DNA of 44,842 bases from Gammaproteobacteria bacterium (lineage in GTDB: Bacteria > Pseudomonadota > Gammaproteobacteria > Arenicellales > Poriferihabitantaceae): the NCBI GenBank assembly GCA_024644945.1, contig JAHEGU010000027.1:1-44842 (forward strand), given 5' to 3'. Positions 17,774-25,518 of this stretch are shown piece by piece. Each line of letters opens with the position of its first letter. Position 1 is the stretch's first letter. The position numbers and the translations under genes are program-made. The notes under the pieces were generated by a model, which saw nothing but the letters and a program-made list of their open reading frames with translations, was not told the origin of the DNA and did not search any database.

Positions 17774-18253
17774 TCAGATAAACAGGCTAACGTTTGCTTC
17801 CCCGGCGAATTCAAAGAAGGTCGCAGCCCCGCCCAAGTCGATTTCATCGATAAAGTCTTCACGTTTCATATCAAAAAGATCAATGGTCATCTGACATCCA
17901 ATCAGTCTGACATCCGATTCAATACATGCCGTACGCAAATCTTCGATACTGGAAACGCCTTTTGACTTGATCTTGCTCTTCATCATAGATGTCATCATTC
18001 CCTGCATTCCGGGTATAGCGGTTCCCGCAACGGGAAACCACTTATCCATATTCATGGGCATCGGCATGCCGGGATTACCCAACGGACTGACTTCTAAATT
18101 TAGATCTTTTTTCAGCAACTGCAGTCCATAGAAAGTGAAAAACATGGTCACTTCGTAGTCCAGCGCTGCTGCGGTAGAGGCGAGAATAAAGGGTGGGTAG
18201 GCCCAGTCAAGGCTTCCCTTGGTTGCAATGAGTGCGAGTTTTTTCTGTGACAT
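17774..18253 (-). CDS. dsrE2: DsrE2-type sulfur carrier protein
   Basis: A 159-residue member of the DsrE/DsrF-like family, DsrE2 branch, which moves sulfane sulfur between rhodanese, TusA and other partners. It has the opening KKLALIATKGSLDWAYPPFILASTAAALDYEVTMFFTFYGL. A Met/Gly/Pro stretch (GNPGMPMPMNMDKW) and the conserved Cys of the motif RLIGCQMTIDLF at C120 follow; C110 is a second Cys. There is no signal peptide, though some DsrE2 proteins have a short membrane-associating stretch at the middle (residues 76-92 are hydrophobic here). No tusA gene is adjacent. It sits between repeat protein B and the DUF302 gene. Confidence 0.9.
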   Translation of the reverse strand: MSQKKLALIATKGSLDWAYPPFILASTAAALDYEVTMFFTFYGLQLLKKDLNLEVSPLGNPGMPMPMNMDKWFPVAGTAIPGMQGMMTSMMKSKIKSKGVSSIEDLRTACIESDVRLIGCQMTIDLFDMKREDFIDEIDLGGAATFFEFAGEANVSLFI

Positions 18254-18358
18254 GGGCTGATTCTCCGATATCGAACTTCAATAACGATTTTAGAAATTGG
18301 GTTGGCTTCGAGATATAAAAAAGGATTAATTACGTAAATGTAAGTTCCGAAAGATTGC

Positions 18359-19123
18359 TCATTGTTGCTCTGATTTTTGGGTCATATCCTCAGCAGTCTG
18401 CTTCAAACCGGAAACCGTTGATTCATACCATTCTGCATATGCCTCTGGCTTCATTAGCTGCTCAGCCATTTTCAGGTATGTGTCAGGATTCATCCCCTGG
18501 GACATGACCTGAGTATACGCCCCGGGATTCATCAAATTCATATATGTCCCGGGATTTGCCATCACCATCCAGGACATAGGATTCATTCGCGCATTCATGG
18601 CCTGGGGGCTCATTATGTAGCTGTAAGTGTTTGGATTAAGCCAATTCTGGGGATTCATCATCATTTGTGCACCCAACTGCTGGCCGCCAGCAGAACCTGG
18701 CATTCCCTGCATGCCCATTCCCGGCATTCCCGGCATGCCCATTCCCGGCATTCCCGGCATGCCCATTCCCGGCATGCCCGGCATGCCCGGCATTCCCATT
18801 CCTGGCATTCCCGGCATGCCCATTCCCGGCATGCCCATCATGCCCATCGGTGCCATCATCATTGGCGCCATCATCATGGGGTTCATCATTGCCATCGGAT
18901 TCATCATTCCCATGGGATCCATCATATTCATATTGCCCACAGGAGGGTAACCCGGCATCTGGGGCGCGCCAGTATTCCCAGGGCTGCTTGCCCCCATCAT
19001 CGAATTCATCATCTGGGTAAAATCCATCGCGTTTCCAGCCGGCTGCTCATCACTCTGAGCCATTGCTGCGGGCGAGGCGACAATACCCGCCAGAATGACA
19101 AGTGAAAATAGGATTTGTTTCAT
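18359..19123 (-). CDS. Exported Met-rich repeat protein B
   Basis: A 254-residue exported protein of unknown family. A signal peptide (residues 1-22, cleavage near AMA) is followed by a Met-rich segment, then a low-complexity block of [12 protein letters not shown] units at about residues 95-140. From about residue 150 it carries the same nine-residue repeat as protein A ([54 protein letters not shown]), two of the units separated by 4-residue inserts. The C-terminal 30 residues form a charged helix. A GAGGA ribosome-binding site precedes the ATG. It is the first gene of a probable unit with dsrE2 and DUF302 and is divergent to the tandem thioredoxin gene. There is no Cys. The role is unknown. 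Confidence 0.82.
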   Translation of the reverse strand: MKQILFSLVILAGIVASPAAMAQSDEQPAGNAMDFTQMMNSMMGASSPGNTGAPQMPGYPPVGNMNMMDPMGMMNPMAMMNPMMMAPMMMAPMGMMGMPGMGMPGMPGMGMPGMPGMPGMGMPGMPGMGMPGMPGMGMQGMPGSAGGQQLGAQMMMNPQNWLNPNTYSYIMSPQAMNARMNPMSWMVMANPGTYMNLMNPGAYTQVMSQGMNPDTYLKMAEQLMKPEAYAEWYESTVSGLKQTAEDMTQKSEQQ

Positions 19124-19413
19124 TGAGAGGTCCTCAGATATCTATTGAAGGGAGTGTCCCTGGCCGGATAAGCCATTACTTTGGTGCAGTATATTTATTC
19201 CGCTGCAATGCGGCTGCCGCGCTGAATGGATAGTGAGGTGATAGCACAATCTAATGGGTCATATCCCATTGTGAATATTTAATGGTTTTAACCGTCTAGG
19301 ATTCATATCTAGACCGTGTTTCAGTTAAACTTTTTAAGGTTTTGGGGCTCCAAATTCCAAACCCGATTCAAGTAAAGTAGGCTCTGCCAGGATGTCCCCC
19401 AACAGAGGATCGA
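19124..19413. promoter_or_regulatory. Divergent regulatory region with inverted repeat
   Basis: The 290 bases between repeat protein B (minus) and the tandem thioredoxin gene (plus) hold no gene and must contain both promoters. AATGGG at 19253-19258 and CCCATT at 19265-19270 form a 6-6-6 inverted repeat, flanked by CACAAT on the left and GTG on the right. It could be an operator shared by the two units. Confidence 0.45.
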
Positions 19414-20493
19414 ATGATGAAACTGAATATCTCAATTCCCTTTTTACCATCTCTGCTACTCTCAATGCTGTCGATTCTGTTTATTGGGCCAACTTTTGCG
19501 CAGGAGGGCCAACCAGTGGCCATGGGGAAGTTCCTTGGCGCCATGGAAACTACTCATCCAGAATGGTTCAAAGAGAGCTTTCTCGATTTCGAAGAAGACA
19601 TTGCAGAAGCGGAGGAACAGGGAAAGCGCTTGATTCTGTATTTCCACCAGGCAGGATGCCCCTACTGCAACAAACTGGTGCAAGATAATTTTGCCGATCC
19701 CGAAATTGGCCAGAAAGTACAAAACCTTTTTGATCTGGTAGCAATCAATATGTGGGGTGATCGAGAAGTCGTTCAGGTCGGGGGGCGTGAATTTACGGAA
19801 AAAACTTTGGCTGCGGCGTTAAATGTTAACTTCACTCCTACGCTTTTGTTTTTCGACGAAAACAAGGAAGTGGTTCTGCGACTTGATGGCTACTACCCTG
19901 CTGCGGAGTTCACTCACGCTTTGGACTATGTGTCCGGGAAAATGGAAGACCAGCAAGAATTTCCAGAATACCTTGCAAGCATCAAAATGGAGAGTAATTC
20001 TGGACCACTCGACTCTGGACCACTCAATGGAGCAGAATGGTTAGCATCGGGACCCTATGATCTAACCGGATTTAATGACAATAAGCCGATAGCGGTTTTG
20101 TTTGAAGAGCCGAATTGCGAGACCTGCGACCTGCTGCATCGGAAAACCTTTCGCGATCCTGCAGCCGCAGCATTGCTTGATCAATTTAACGTTATCCAAC
20201 TCAATCGATGGGCTGACACTGAAGTTGTCAAGCCCGATGGAGCGCGAACTAGCGCTGCGCAATGGGCAATGGATCTGGGTCTTGGATTCTCACCCTCTAT
20301 CGTCTTTTTCGACGCAAATGGACAGCATGTCATTACGATCGACGCCATGTTCAAGACTTTCCATACGCTGGGAATATTTGATTATGTGGCCTCGTCTGCC
20401 TACCTTGAGGAACCCAGTTTTCAGCGCTTTCTATCGGAACGTGCAGAGCATATTCGTAGCACGGGGGTAGATGTAGATATATGGAAGTATTAA
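19414..20493 (+). CDS. Exported protein with two thioredoxin domains
   Basis: A 359-residue periplasmic protein. A signal peptide covers residues 1-30 (cleavage after FAQ). Two SoxW-like thioredoxin domains follow. The first has C82-P-Y-C85 and the cis-proline motif FTPTLLFF; the second has C235-E-T-C238 and FSPSIVFF. Each domain is followed by a short charged helix. The linker contains a small internal duplication (SGPLD/SGPLN). Such domains reduce disulfides or persulfides, and SoxW-type proteins support thiosulfate oxidation. An AGAGG ribosome-binding site lies upstream; ATG codons at 19414 and 19417 are both possible. It is divergent to repeat protein B. Confidence 0.85.
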   Translation: MMKLNISIPFLPSLLLSMLSILFIGPTFAQEGQPVAMGKFLGAMETTHPEWFKESFLDFEEDIAEAEEQGKRLILYFHQAGCPYCNKLVQDNFADPEIGQKVQNLFDLVAINMWGDREVVQVGGREFTEKTLAAALNVNFTPTLLFFDENKEVVLRLDGYYPAAEFTHALDYVSGKMEDQQEFPEYLASIKMESNSGPLDSGPLNGAEWLASGPYDLTGFNDNKPIAVLFEEPNCETCDLLHRKTFRDPAAAALLDQFNVIQLNRWADTEVVKPDGARTSAAQWAMDLGLGFSPSIVFFDANGQHVITIDAMFKTFHTLGIFDYVASSAYLEEPSFQRFLSERAEHIRSTGVDVDIWKY

Positions 20494-20642
20494 GTGAAAA
20501 GATTATATCTTATTGATATATAATATCTATTTTTGCATTACCCCTAACTCACAGACGGACTTTAGAAAAATTTTGGTTTATACTTGTTAGTTTATTAAAC
20601 TATATATTATAGTAAACGGAATAGTATTGATCTCAGTTTTCA
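20494..20642. promoter_or_regulatory. AT-rich region with three short palindromes
   Basis: Three AT-rich inverted repeats lie upstream of the peroxiredoxin gene: GATATATAATATC (20515-20527), GTTTATTAAAC (20590-20600) and CTATATATTATAG (20600-20612). The last two are adjacent and would cover the likely promoter. The ArsR-type regulator encoded after the peroxiredoxin gene is the obvious candidate to bind here. Confidence 0.45.
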
Positions 20643-21308
20643 ATGAAGGAAGATTCTAATTCAGCGACCACAGCCGCCAGCCCTGTGCTGATGCTGGATA
20701 GACCGGTACCTTCCTTTGTCGCTCGCAGTACACAGGGAGTGGTCTCGTTAGATGACTACAAAGGCCGCTGGCTGATTATGTTCGCCCATCCAGCCGACTT
20801 TACCCCTGTCTGTACCTCAGAATTCATTGCCCTGCAGGGTGCTGCCAACGAGTTTGAAATGAGAGGTTGCGCTCTGCTGGGTCTCTCAGTAGACAGCATT
20901 TACGCTCATGTTGCCTGGGTGCGGAATATAAAAGAGAAGTTTGGTGTGGAAATCAAATTCCCCATTGTCGAAGACATTTCCATGGCAATCTCTACAGCCT
21001 ATGGCATGCTCGACAGCAACTCAAACAGCACCGCCACGGTGCGCGCGGTATTCTTTATTGATCCTTTAGGCATCTTGCGTGCAAAGATTCTTTATCCGAT
21101 GCAGGTAGGACGCTCTGTTGCAGAAATCATTCGCGTTATATCTGCTTTGCAGTCCGCGGACGAGCAACAAATGTCTGCACCCGAGGGATGGATGCCAGGA
21201 GAGAAGCTGGTACCCATGGCCCCTACCACACTCAAAGAAGCGAACTCAATATCAGCGATGCCGGATATGACTGAGTGGTACTACACTGAGACAAAATCGA
21301 TTAACTGA
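20643..21308 (+). CDS. 1-Cys peroxiredoxin (Prx6 type)
   Basis: A 221-residue peroxiredoxin without signal peptide. The active site is FAHPADFTPVCTSE with peroxidatic C57. The long C-terminal part (PEGWMPGEKLVPMAP) is the mark of the Prx6 group, which usually lacks a resolving Cys. It should reduce peroxides or possibly persulfides in the cytoplasm using an external thiol donor. The start has no clear ribosome-binding site, but the similarity begins about 18 residues in. An ArsR regulator follows 24 bases downstream and the two are probably cotranscribed. Confidence 0.92.
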   Translation: MKEDSNSATTAASPVLMLDRPVPSFVARSTQGVVSLDDYKGRWLIMFAHPADFTPVCTSEFIALQGAANEFEMRGCALLGLSVDSIYAHVAWVRNIKEKFGVEIKFPIVEDISMAISTAYGMLDSNSNSTATVRAVFFIDPLGILRAKILYPMQVGRSVAEIIRVISALQSADEQQMSAPEGWMPGEKLVPMAPTTLKEANSISAMPDMTEWYYTETKSIN

Positions 21309-21332
21309 TTCTAATCAAGTGATTCTAAGTGT

Positions 21333-21794
21333 ATGAGCATAAAATCCACCACACGATCAGACAGAAACGCCCCACGGATACTACCTTCCCGATTGGTTGT
21401 AGATTCCGCACCGCTTAAGGGCTTTTGTGAATCTCTCAAGACACTATCAAATCCGCACAGGCTTAGAATAATGTTATCACTACAGAATGGCGAAGCCTCT
21501 GTTGGAGATCTTGAATCGGGCCTTCAGCTAAAACAACCTAACCTGTCTCATGAGCTCAGAAAGTTAAGGGACAAAGGAATGGTTAAAACGCGTCGGGAAT
21601 CGAAGGTAGTTTTTTATTCGATTGCCGATCAGGGCACTGCAAACTTGATCCAAGATGTCTCGGTTATGATTACAGGATCACAAGAATCAGTTGGCCGTCA
21701 TGAGAACAAGATTGCTCAGTCAAAAACCACCGCCTCTGAGGAAAAAGAGAGCCATGGGGAGTGCGGTCATTTTCCCCTGGTGCATCAATCTTAG
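21333..21794 (+). CDS. ArsR family regulator with Cys/His tail
   Basis: A 153-residue winged-helix regulator. The ArsR domain covers residues about 28-105 (LKTLSNPHRLRIMLSL, recognition helix PNLSHELRKLRDKGMVKTRR, wing ESKVVFYSIA). It lacks the Cys found after helix 2 in SqrR/BigR (the sequence is RIMLSL) but has C32 just before the domain and C144 in the tail motif HGECGHF, together with H141, H146 and H151. The tail could bind metal or respond to sulfane sulfur; that is inference. It follows the peroxiredoxin gene and precedes the acidic exported peptide. Confidence 0.85.
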   Translation: MSIKSTTRSDRNAPRILPSRLVVDSAPLKGFCESLKTLSNPHRLRIMLSLQNGEASVGDLESGLQLKQPNLSHELRKLRDKGMVKTRRESKVVFYSIADQGTANLIQDVSVMITGSQESVGRHENKIAQSKTTASEEKESHGECGHFPLVHQS

Positions 21795-21839
21795 ACAGAA
21801 CTATTAATTCGTTATTAATTCATTATGGAGAACACCAAC

Positions 21840-22094
21840 ATGAATCACATAAATTGCTCGCTGAAACTCTCTGCGATGCCACTGATCGCATTGTTAATGC
21901 TATTTGCTTCGTCTTCTTTTGGTGCGAGCACGGAAATACGGCTTCTCACTGAGGTCTGCACTGATCCATCGTACCCGGCGGTATTTCAAAGCGAAAGCAC
22001 TGAGGGAGAAGGAGAGACCCAGGGAGAAGGAACAGGCGATGGCGAAGGAGAGGAGGGTAAAAAGAAAGAGGAAGAGGAAGAACCGGATTGCTGA
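21840..22094 (+). CDS. Small exported acidic protein ending in Cys
   Basis: An 84-residue protein of unknown family. The ATG at 21840 has a GGAG site 9 bases upstream; an ATG 15 bases earlier overlaps this site. Residues 1-29 form a signal peptide. The mature part has C40 in a TEVCTDPSYPAVF motif, then a flexible Gly/Glu-rich stretch (GEGETQGEGTGDGEGEEG), a KKKEEEEE run, and ends with PDC, so that C84 is the final residue. The DNA of the Gly/Glu part has a purine-rich GGAGAAGG pattern. It lies between the ArsR regulator and the periplasmic rhodanese (105 bases before it). A terminal Cys on a flexible arm suggests a thiol carrier, but this is only inference. Confidence 0.6.
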   Translation: MNHINCSLKLSAMPLIALLMLFASSSFGASTEIRLLTEVCTDPSYPAVFQSESTEGEGETQGEGTGDGEGEEGKKKEEEEEPDC

Positions 22095-22199
22095 TCAAAC
22101 TTTTGTCAGGCAGAAGTGTGTGGATACACACCACAGCGTAACGACATTTTACCGAATCAACACTTAAACAACACTCAAAACTAACTATAGGAACGACAT

Positions 22200-22901
22200 A
22201 TGAACCACCAAACACTATTAGCATTAACTCTATTCTCAGCAGGCCTTGCGAGTACTGCCATGGCTGAGAACAAACCCGTAGGAATAACACCCGACTTGAT
22301 GTCCGTCAGCGTGACCCATAACGGGCAAGCTGTGGAAATTAAACGAAATCAGGATAATGCCAACACGGTTATCGATGCCTTTGCTAAGACTTCAAGGCCG
22401 TGTCCGCCATTTTGTATTCAGCCCATCAAGCTGGCAGAAGGCGTCGAAACTCTTGGAGAGGTTGAAGTCATTGAATATGCCAGCAAAATGGAAGCCGGGG
22501 ACAGCAGCATTATGCTGGTCGATTCACGAACCCCGGATTGGGTATCAAAAGGGACAATTCCTGGCGCAGTAAATGTTCCATGGACCGAACTGACCCCCAC
22601 CAAGGGCGCCACTACCGAAGGAATCACCAAAGTCATGACCGATCAATTCAGTGTCAAGGTTGCCGATGGCGCTGACGAGATTGCGATCGACGAGGCAATT
22701 GCCAACAACACCGTTTCAGAAGTATTTGATTACTCCGGCGCCAAGACTCTGGTGATGTTCTGCAATGGCATGTGGTGCGGACAGTCCCCGGCGAGCATCG
22801 CAACGCTGCTCAAATATGGGTATCCAGCAGAACGCATCAAGTGGTATCGTGACGGCATGCAATCATGGGAAATTCTTGGGTTTACTACTGCTAAACCATA
22901 A
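22200..22901 (+). CDS. Periplasmic rhodanese domain protein
   Basis: A 233-residue exported sulfurtransferase-like protein. A signal peptide ends near residue 22 (AMA). A C68-P-P-F-C72 motif precedes the rhodanese domain, which spans about residues 85-230 with VDSRTPDWVSKGTIPGAVNVPW. The active-site loop starts at C188 (FCNGMWCGQSP) and contains a second Cys, C193. Such proteins transfer sulfane sulfur between thiosulfate or persulfides and thiol acceptors. The extra CPPFC pair may form a redox or metal site. An AGGAA ribosome-binding site lies before the ATG. A terminator follows the gene. Confidence 0.88.
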   Translation: MNHQTLLALTLFSAGLASTAMAENKPVGITPDLMSVSVTHNGQAVEIKRNQDNANTVIDAFAKTSRPCPPFCIQPIKLAEGVETLGEVEVIEYASKMEAGDSSIMLVDSRTPDWVSKGTIPGAVNVPWTELTPTKGATTEGITKVMTDQFSVKVADGADEIAIDEAIANNTVSEVFDYSGAKTLVMFCNGMWCGQSPASIATLLKYGYPAERIKWYRDGMQSWEILGFTTAKP

Positions 22902-22924
22902 CCAGGTTTGAAAAGACGCAGGGT

Positions 22925-22953
22925 AAAGGGCGGCCAGTGTGTCGCCCTTTTTG
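22925..22953 (+). terminator. Rho-independent terminator
   Basis: AAAGGGCG at 22925-22932 pairs with CGCCCTTT at 22943-22950 around a 10-base loop and is followed by further T residues. It closes the transcript of the rhodanese gene. Confidence 0.85.
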
Positions 22954-23059
22954 TCTCCTGTTATTATGATATCCTGTAAGCGTCTGTATCTGAAGAACAC
23001 CCAATGCAGAGCCTACTTTGGTATCATGTGATTGTCTAAACAGGAGAGGAGAGAACCTT

Positions 23060-23494
23060 ATGACAACAATAGGAACGCTGCTTGACGCTAAATCACAGAG
23101 CATCGTTATTTTCAGTGTATTGCCCGGGCAGACCGTCAGGGAAGCCCTGGAGCTGATGAAGCAGCACGATATTGGCTGCGTACTGGTAATGGAGAACCAC
23201 CGGCTTAAAGGCATTCTCAGCGAACGGGACTATGCCCGCAAGATGATTCTTTCAGGCAAAGCCTCTGCCACCACCCCGGTATCAGAGATCATGACTACAA
23301 AAGTCACCTGCACCACTCGAAGTAATAGCGTTGATGACTGTCTTGAGCTTATGAGTCTTCATGACTTTCGCCATCTGCCGGTGGTTGAGGATGATAAGGT
23401 GCTTGGCATGGTATCGATCCGCGATCTGGTATCGAGCATCATCAGGGAACAGCAGAACACTATCGATCATTTACAGCAGTATATCGCCACCTGA
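23060..23494 (+). CDS. CBS domain pair protein
   Basis: A 144-residue protein of two CBS motifs: HDIGCVLVMENHRLKGILSERDYARK in the first and FRHLPVVEDDKVLGMVSIRDLVS in the second. I start it at the ATG at 23060, which has a GGAGAGGAGAG site immediately upstream; the frame is open for 14 more codons. It resembles the widespread proteobacterial stand-alone CBS proteins that bind adenine nucleotides. No effector domain is present. It lies between the rhodanese terminator and an aminotransferase gene. Confidence 0.9.
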   Translation: MTTIGTLLDAKSQSIVIFSVLPGQTVREALELMKQHDIGCVLVMENHRLKGILSERDYARKMILSGKASATTPVSEIMTTKVTCTTRSNSVDDCLELMSLHDFRHLPVVEDDKVLGMVSIRDLVSSIIREQQNTIDHLQQYIAT

Positions 23495-23602
23495 TTTAGA
23501 CCGCCTGGAGAACATTTGCCCGCTTCATCCGACAAAGCAGGCAAGCCACCCGTGTAATAACTCATGACAGGACGCCTGTCGCCACAACCGAATTGAGAAA
23601 AA

Positions 23603-24730
23603 ATGTCCGCACTACTACCTGATATTGACCCAGATGGTCTGCTTGAATATTCCGTAGTATTCACCGATCGATCGCTCAACCATATGTCTGGCAGTTTTCA
23701 ATCCGTGATGAAGGAAATATCATCCACCTTAAAACAGGTATACCAGGCCGATTCTACTGTGATTGTACCCGGGGGCGGCACCTATGGCATGGAGGCAGTT
23801 GCGCGACAGTTCGCTACCGATAAGAAGTGTCTGGTCATTCGGAACGGCTGGTTCAGTTACCGATGGAGTCAGATTTTTGAAATGGGCAAGATTCCTGCAA
23901 GCGAAACGGTACTGAAAGCGTCGATGGTTTCTAGCGCGCCTAAGGCACCGTTTGCGCCGGCAAATATCGACCAGGTTATTAGTGTTATTCGATCAGAAAA
24001 ACCTGATATGGTATTTGCGCCTCATGTTGAAACATCTGCGGGGATGATGCTTCCGGATGATTATCTCGCTGCAATTGCGGAAACAGTGCATGAGCACGGC
24101 GGCATGTTCGTGCTTGACAGCATTGCTTCAGGCGCAATATGGGTAGACATGGCGACAACAGGCGTTGACGTGTTAATCAGCGCACCGCAGAAAGGCTGGA
24201 GCGCATCTCCAAGTAGCGGATTGGTGATGTTGAGCCCTCGTGCCGCAGATAAGCTGAGCACAACGCACAGTACCAGTTTCGCTTGCGATCTCGGAAAGTG
24301 GCATCAAATCATGCAGGCATACGAAAACGGAGGCCACGCGTATCACGCCACGATGCCAACAGATGCCCTGGTTGGGTTTCGTAATGTAATGCGCGAAATC
24401 AGTGACTTCGGTTTTGATGCCGCCAAACACGCCCAGTCAGAACTCGGTCGACAGGTGCGCGAGGTGCTTAAAAGCAAGGGAATTCAAAGCGTCGCAGCTG
24501 AAGGTTTCGAAGCACCGGGTGTAGTGGTCAGCTATTCGGATGACCCTGGTATTCAGAATGGCAGTAAATTCGCTGCAGAAGGACTGCAGATCGCGGCCGG
24601 TGTTCCGCTCATGTGCGATGAGCCGGACACCTTCAGCACATTCAGACTTGGCTTGTTCGGACTCGATAAACTAAAGCATATAGATCGTTCAGTGGGCAGC
24701 CTTGAAGCAGTTATCAACCGGCTGTTTTAG
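23603..24730 (+). CDS. Class V aminotransferase
   Basis: A 375-residue PLP enzyme of the class V (alanine/serine-glyoxylate aminotransferase-like) group. The phosphate-contacting loop is PGGGTYGMEAVARQ, D172 (VLDSIASGAIW) contacts the PLP ring nitrogen, and K197 in LISAPQKGWS is the Schiff-base lysine. The C-terminal substrate domain has a FSTFRLGLFG motif. The specific amino donor is not clear; a cysteine desulfurase role is unlikely because the long catalytic-Cys loop is not evident. It follows the CBS gene by 108 bases and converges on the HlyD-like gene. Confidence 0.88.
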   Translation: MSALLPDIDPDGLLEYSVVFTDRSLNHMSGSFQSVMKEISSTLKQVYQADSTVIVPGGGTYGMEAVARQFATDKKCLVIRNGWFSYRWSQIFEMGKIPASETVLKASMVSSAPKAPFAPANIDQVISVIRSEKPDMVFAPHVETSAGMMLPDDYLAAIAETVHEHGGMFVLDSIASGAIWVDMATTGVDVLISAPQKGWSASPSSGLVMLSPRAADKLSTTHSTSFACDLGKWHQIMQAYENGGHAYHATMPTDALVGFRNVMREISDFGFDAAKHAQSELGRQVREVLKSKGIQSVAAEGFEAPGVVVSYSDDPGIQNGSKFAAEGLQIAAGVPLMCDEPDTFSTFRLGLFGLDKLKHIDRSVGSLEAVINRLF

Positions 24731-24741
24731 AACCCTGAAAA

Positions 24742-25518
24742 TTACTCGTAGTTGATTTCAACAACCTGTCCTACCTGAGGCAAAGGTTGATCTGTAATGA
24801 CAGTCACAGAAATTTTATCGAGACCTGTGAGTGAATTAATCGCCGTTATCTGCCCAGATATCGCACCGCCGGGATAGGTGATTTTGACACCGCTGCCAGG
24901 AGCTGGAACCGCTTCTGTCTCAAGGTCCATTTCGGCGCGCACCACCGTGTTATCACTGGCAAAAATGAATGCCGGTTCGGTTCGATTGTCGACCACGATT
25001 CGCTCACCGGGATTGACGTTCCGCTTAACGACGATTCCCGCAACCGGGGCAACGATTTTTCCAAAATTAATTTGCCCAAGACTTTGCACATACTCGGCTT
25101 CACTGATCTTAAAATCCGCTTTAGCCTTGAGCACTGCGATCCTTCGAAGGTCCAGCTCTACCGTCGACAACGAACCCTCAGCATACAGCTCTTCATCGCG
25201 TTGCAATGACCGGATCTCTTCTTCCATCACCGCCTCAAGGTAATTCATTTTCGCCAGCGCTGCGTCCCTCTTGGCTTCCAGTGAGGTGGTATCTAACTGC
25301 ATGAGTACGGTGCCCTGAGTCACGCGATTGCCCTCACGAACGCTGACACTCTTCACCTCACCACTGACCGCCACATCCAAATGATAGACGACATCATGCT
25401 CAATACGCCCTGCCACCGTGTCCGCTTTTGAAGGCGAAACAACTGTTGACGCAAGTAACGCGGTCACTGCAACTAGATAGCTCTTACCCGTTTTATTCAA
25501 TTGTTTATTCTCATTCAA
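24742..25518 (-). CDS. Periplasmic adaptor protein, HlyD/MFP family
   Basis: About 258 residues. No ATG exists near the true start: in-frame TTG codons at 25518 (overlapping the tolC stop) and 25500 both give a signal peptide ending near SKA. The protein has a split lipoyl domain (first half VAVSGEVKSVSVREGNRVTQGTVLMQLD, second half GKIVAPVAGIVVKRNVNPGERI) separated by a coiled-coil hairpin (residues about 70-150), then a beta-barrel domain. It is shorter than usual adaptors, lacking most of the membrane-proximal domain. It follows a TolC-like gene, but no RND, ABC or MFS pump gene is adjacent. Confidence 0.78.
   Translation of the reverse strand: MNENKQLNKTGKSYLVAVTALLASTVVSPSKADTVAGRIEHDVVYHLDVAVSGEVKSVSVREGNRVTQGTVLMQLDTTSLEAKRDAALAKMNYLEAVMEEEIRSLQRDEELYAEGSLSTVELDLRRIAVLKAKADFKISEAEYVQSLGQINFGKIVAPVAGIVVKRNVNPGERIVVDNRTEPAFIFASDNTVVRAEMDLETEAVPAPGSGVKITYPGGAISGQITAINSLTGLDKISVTVITDQPLPQVGQVVEINYE

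Noticed and set aside
18627..19105. Long plus-strand open frames opposite repeat protein B with His- and Pro-rich translations
   Set aside because: They are by-products of the tandem DNA repeat; the minus frame has a signal peptide, ribosome-binding site and the shared nonapeptide.
23603..24730. Class V aminotransferase considered as a cysteine desulfurase for the sulfur locus
   Set aside because: I see no catalytic-Cys loop typical of IscS/SufS and the motifs fit glyoxylate aminotransferase-like proteins better.
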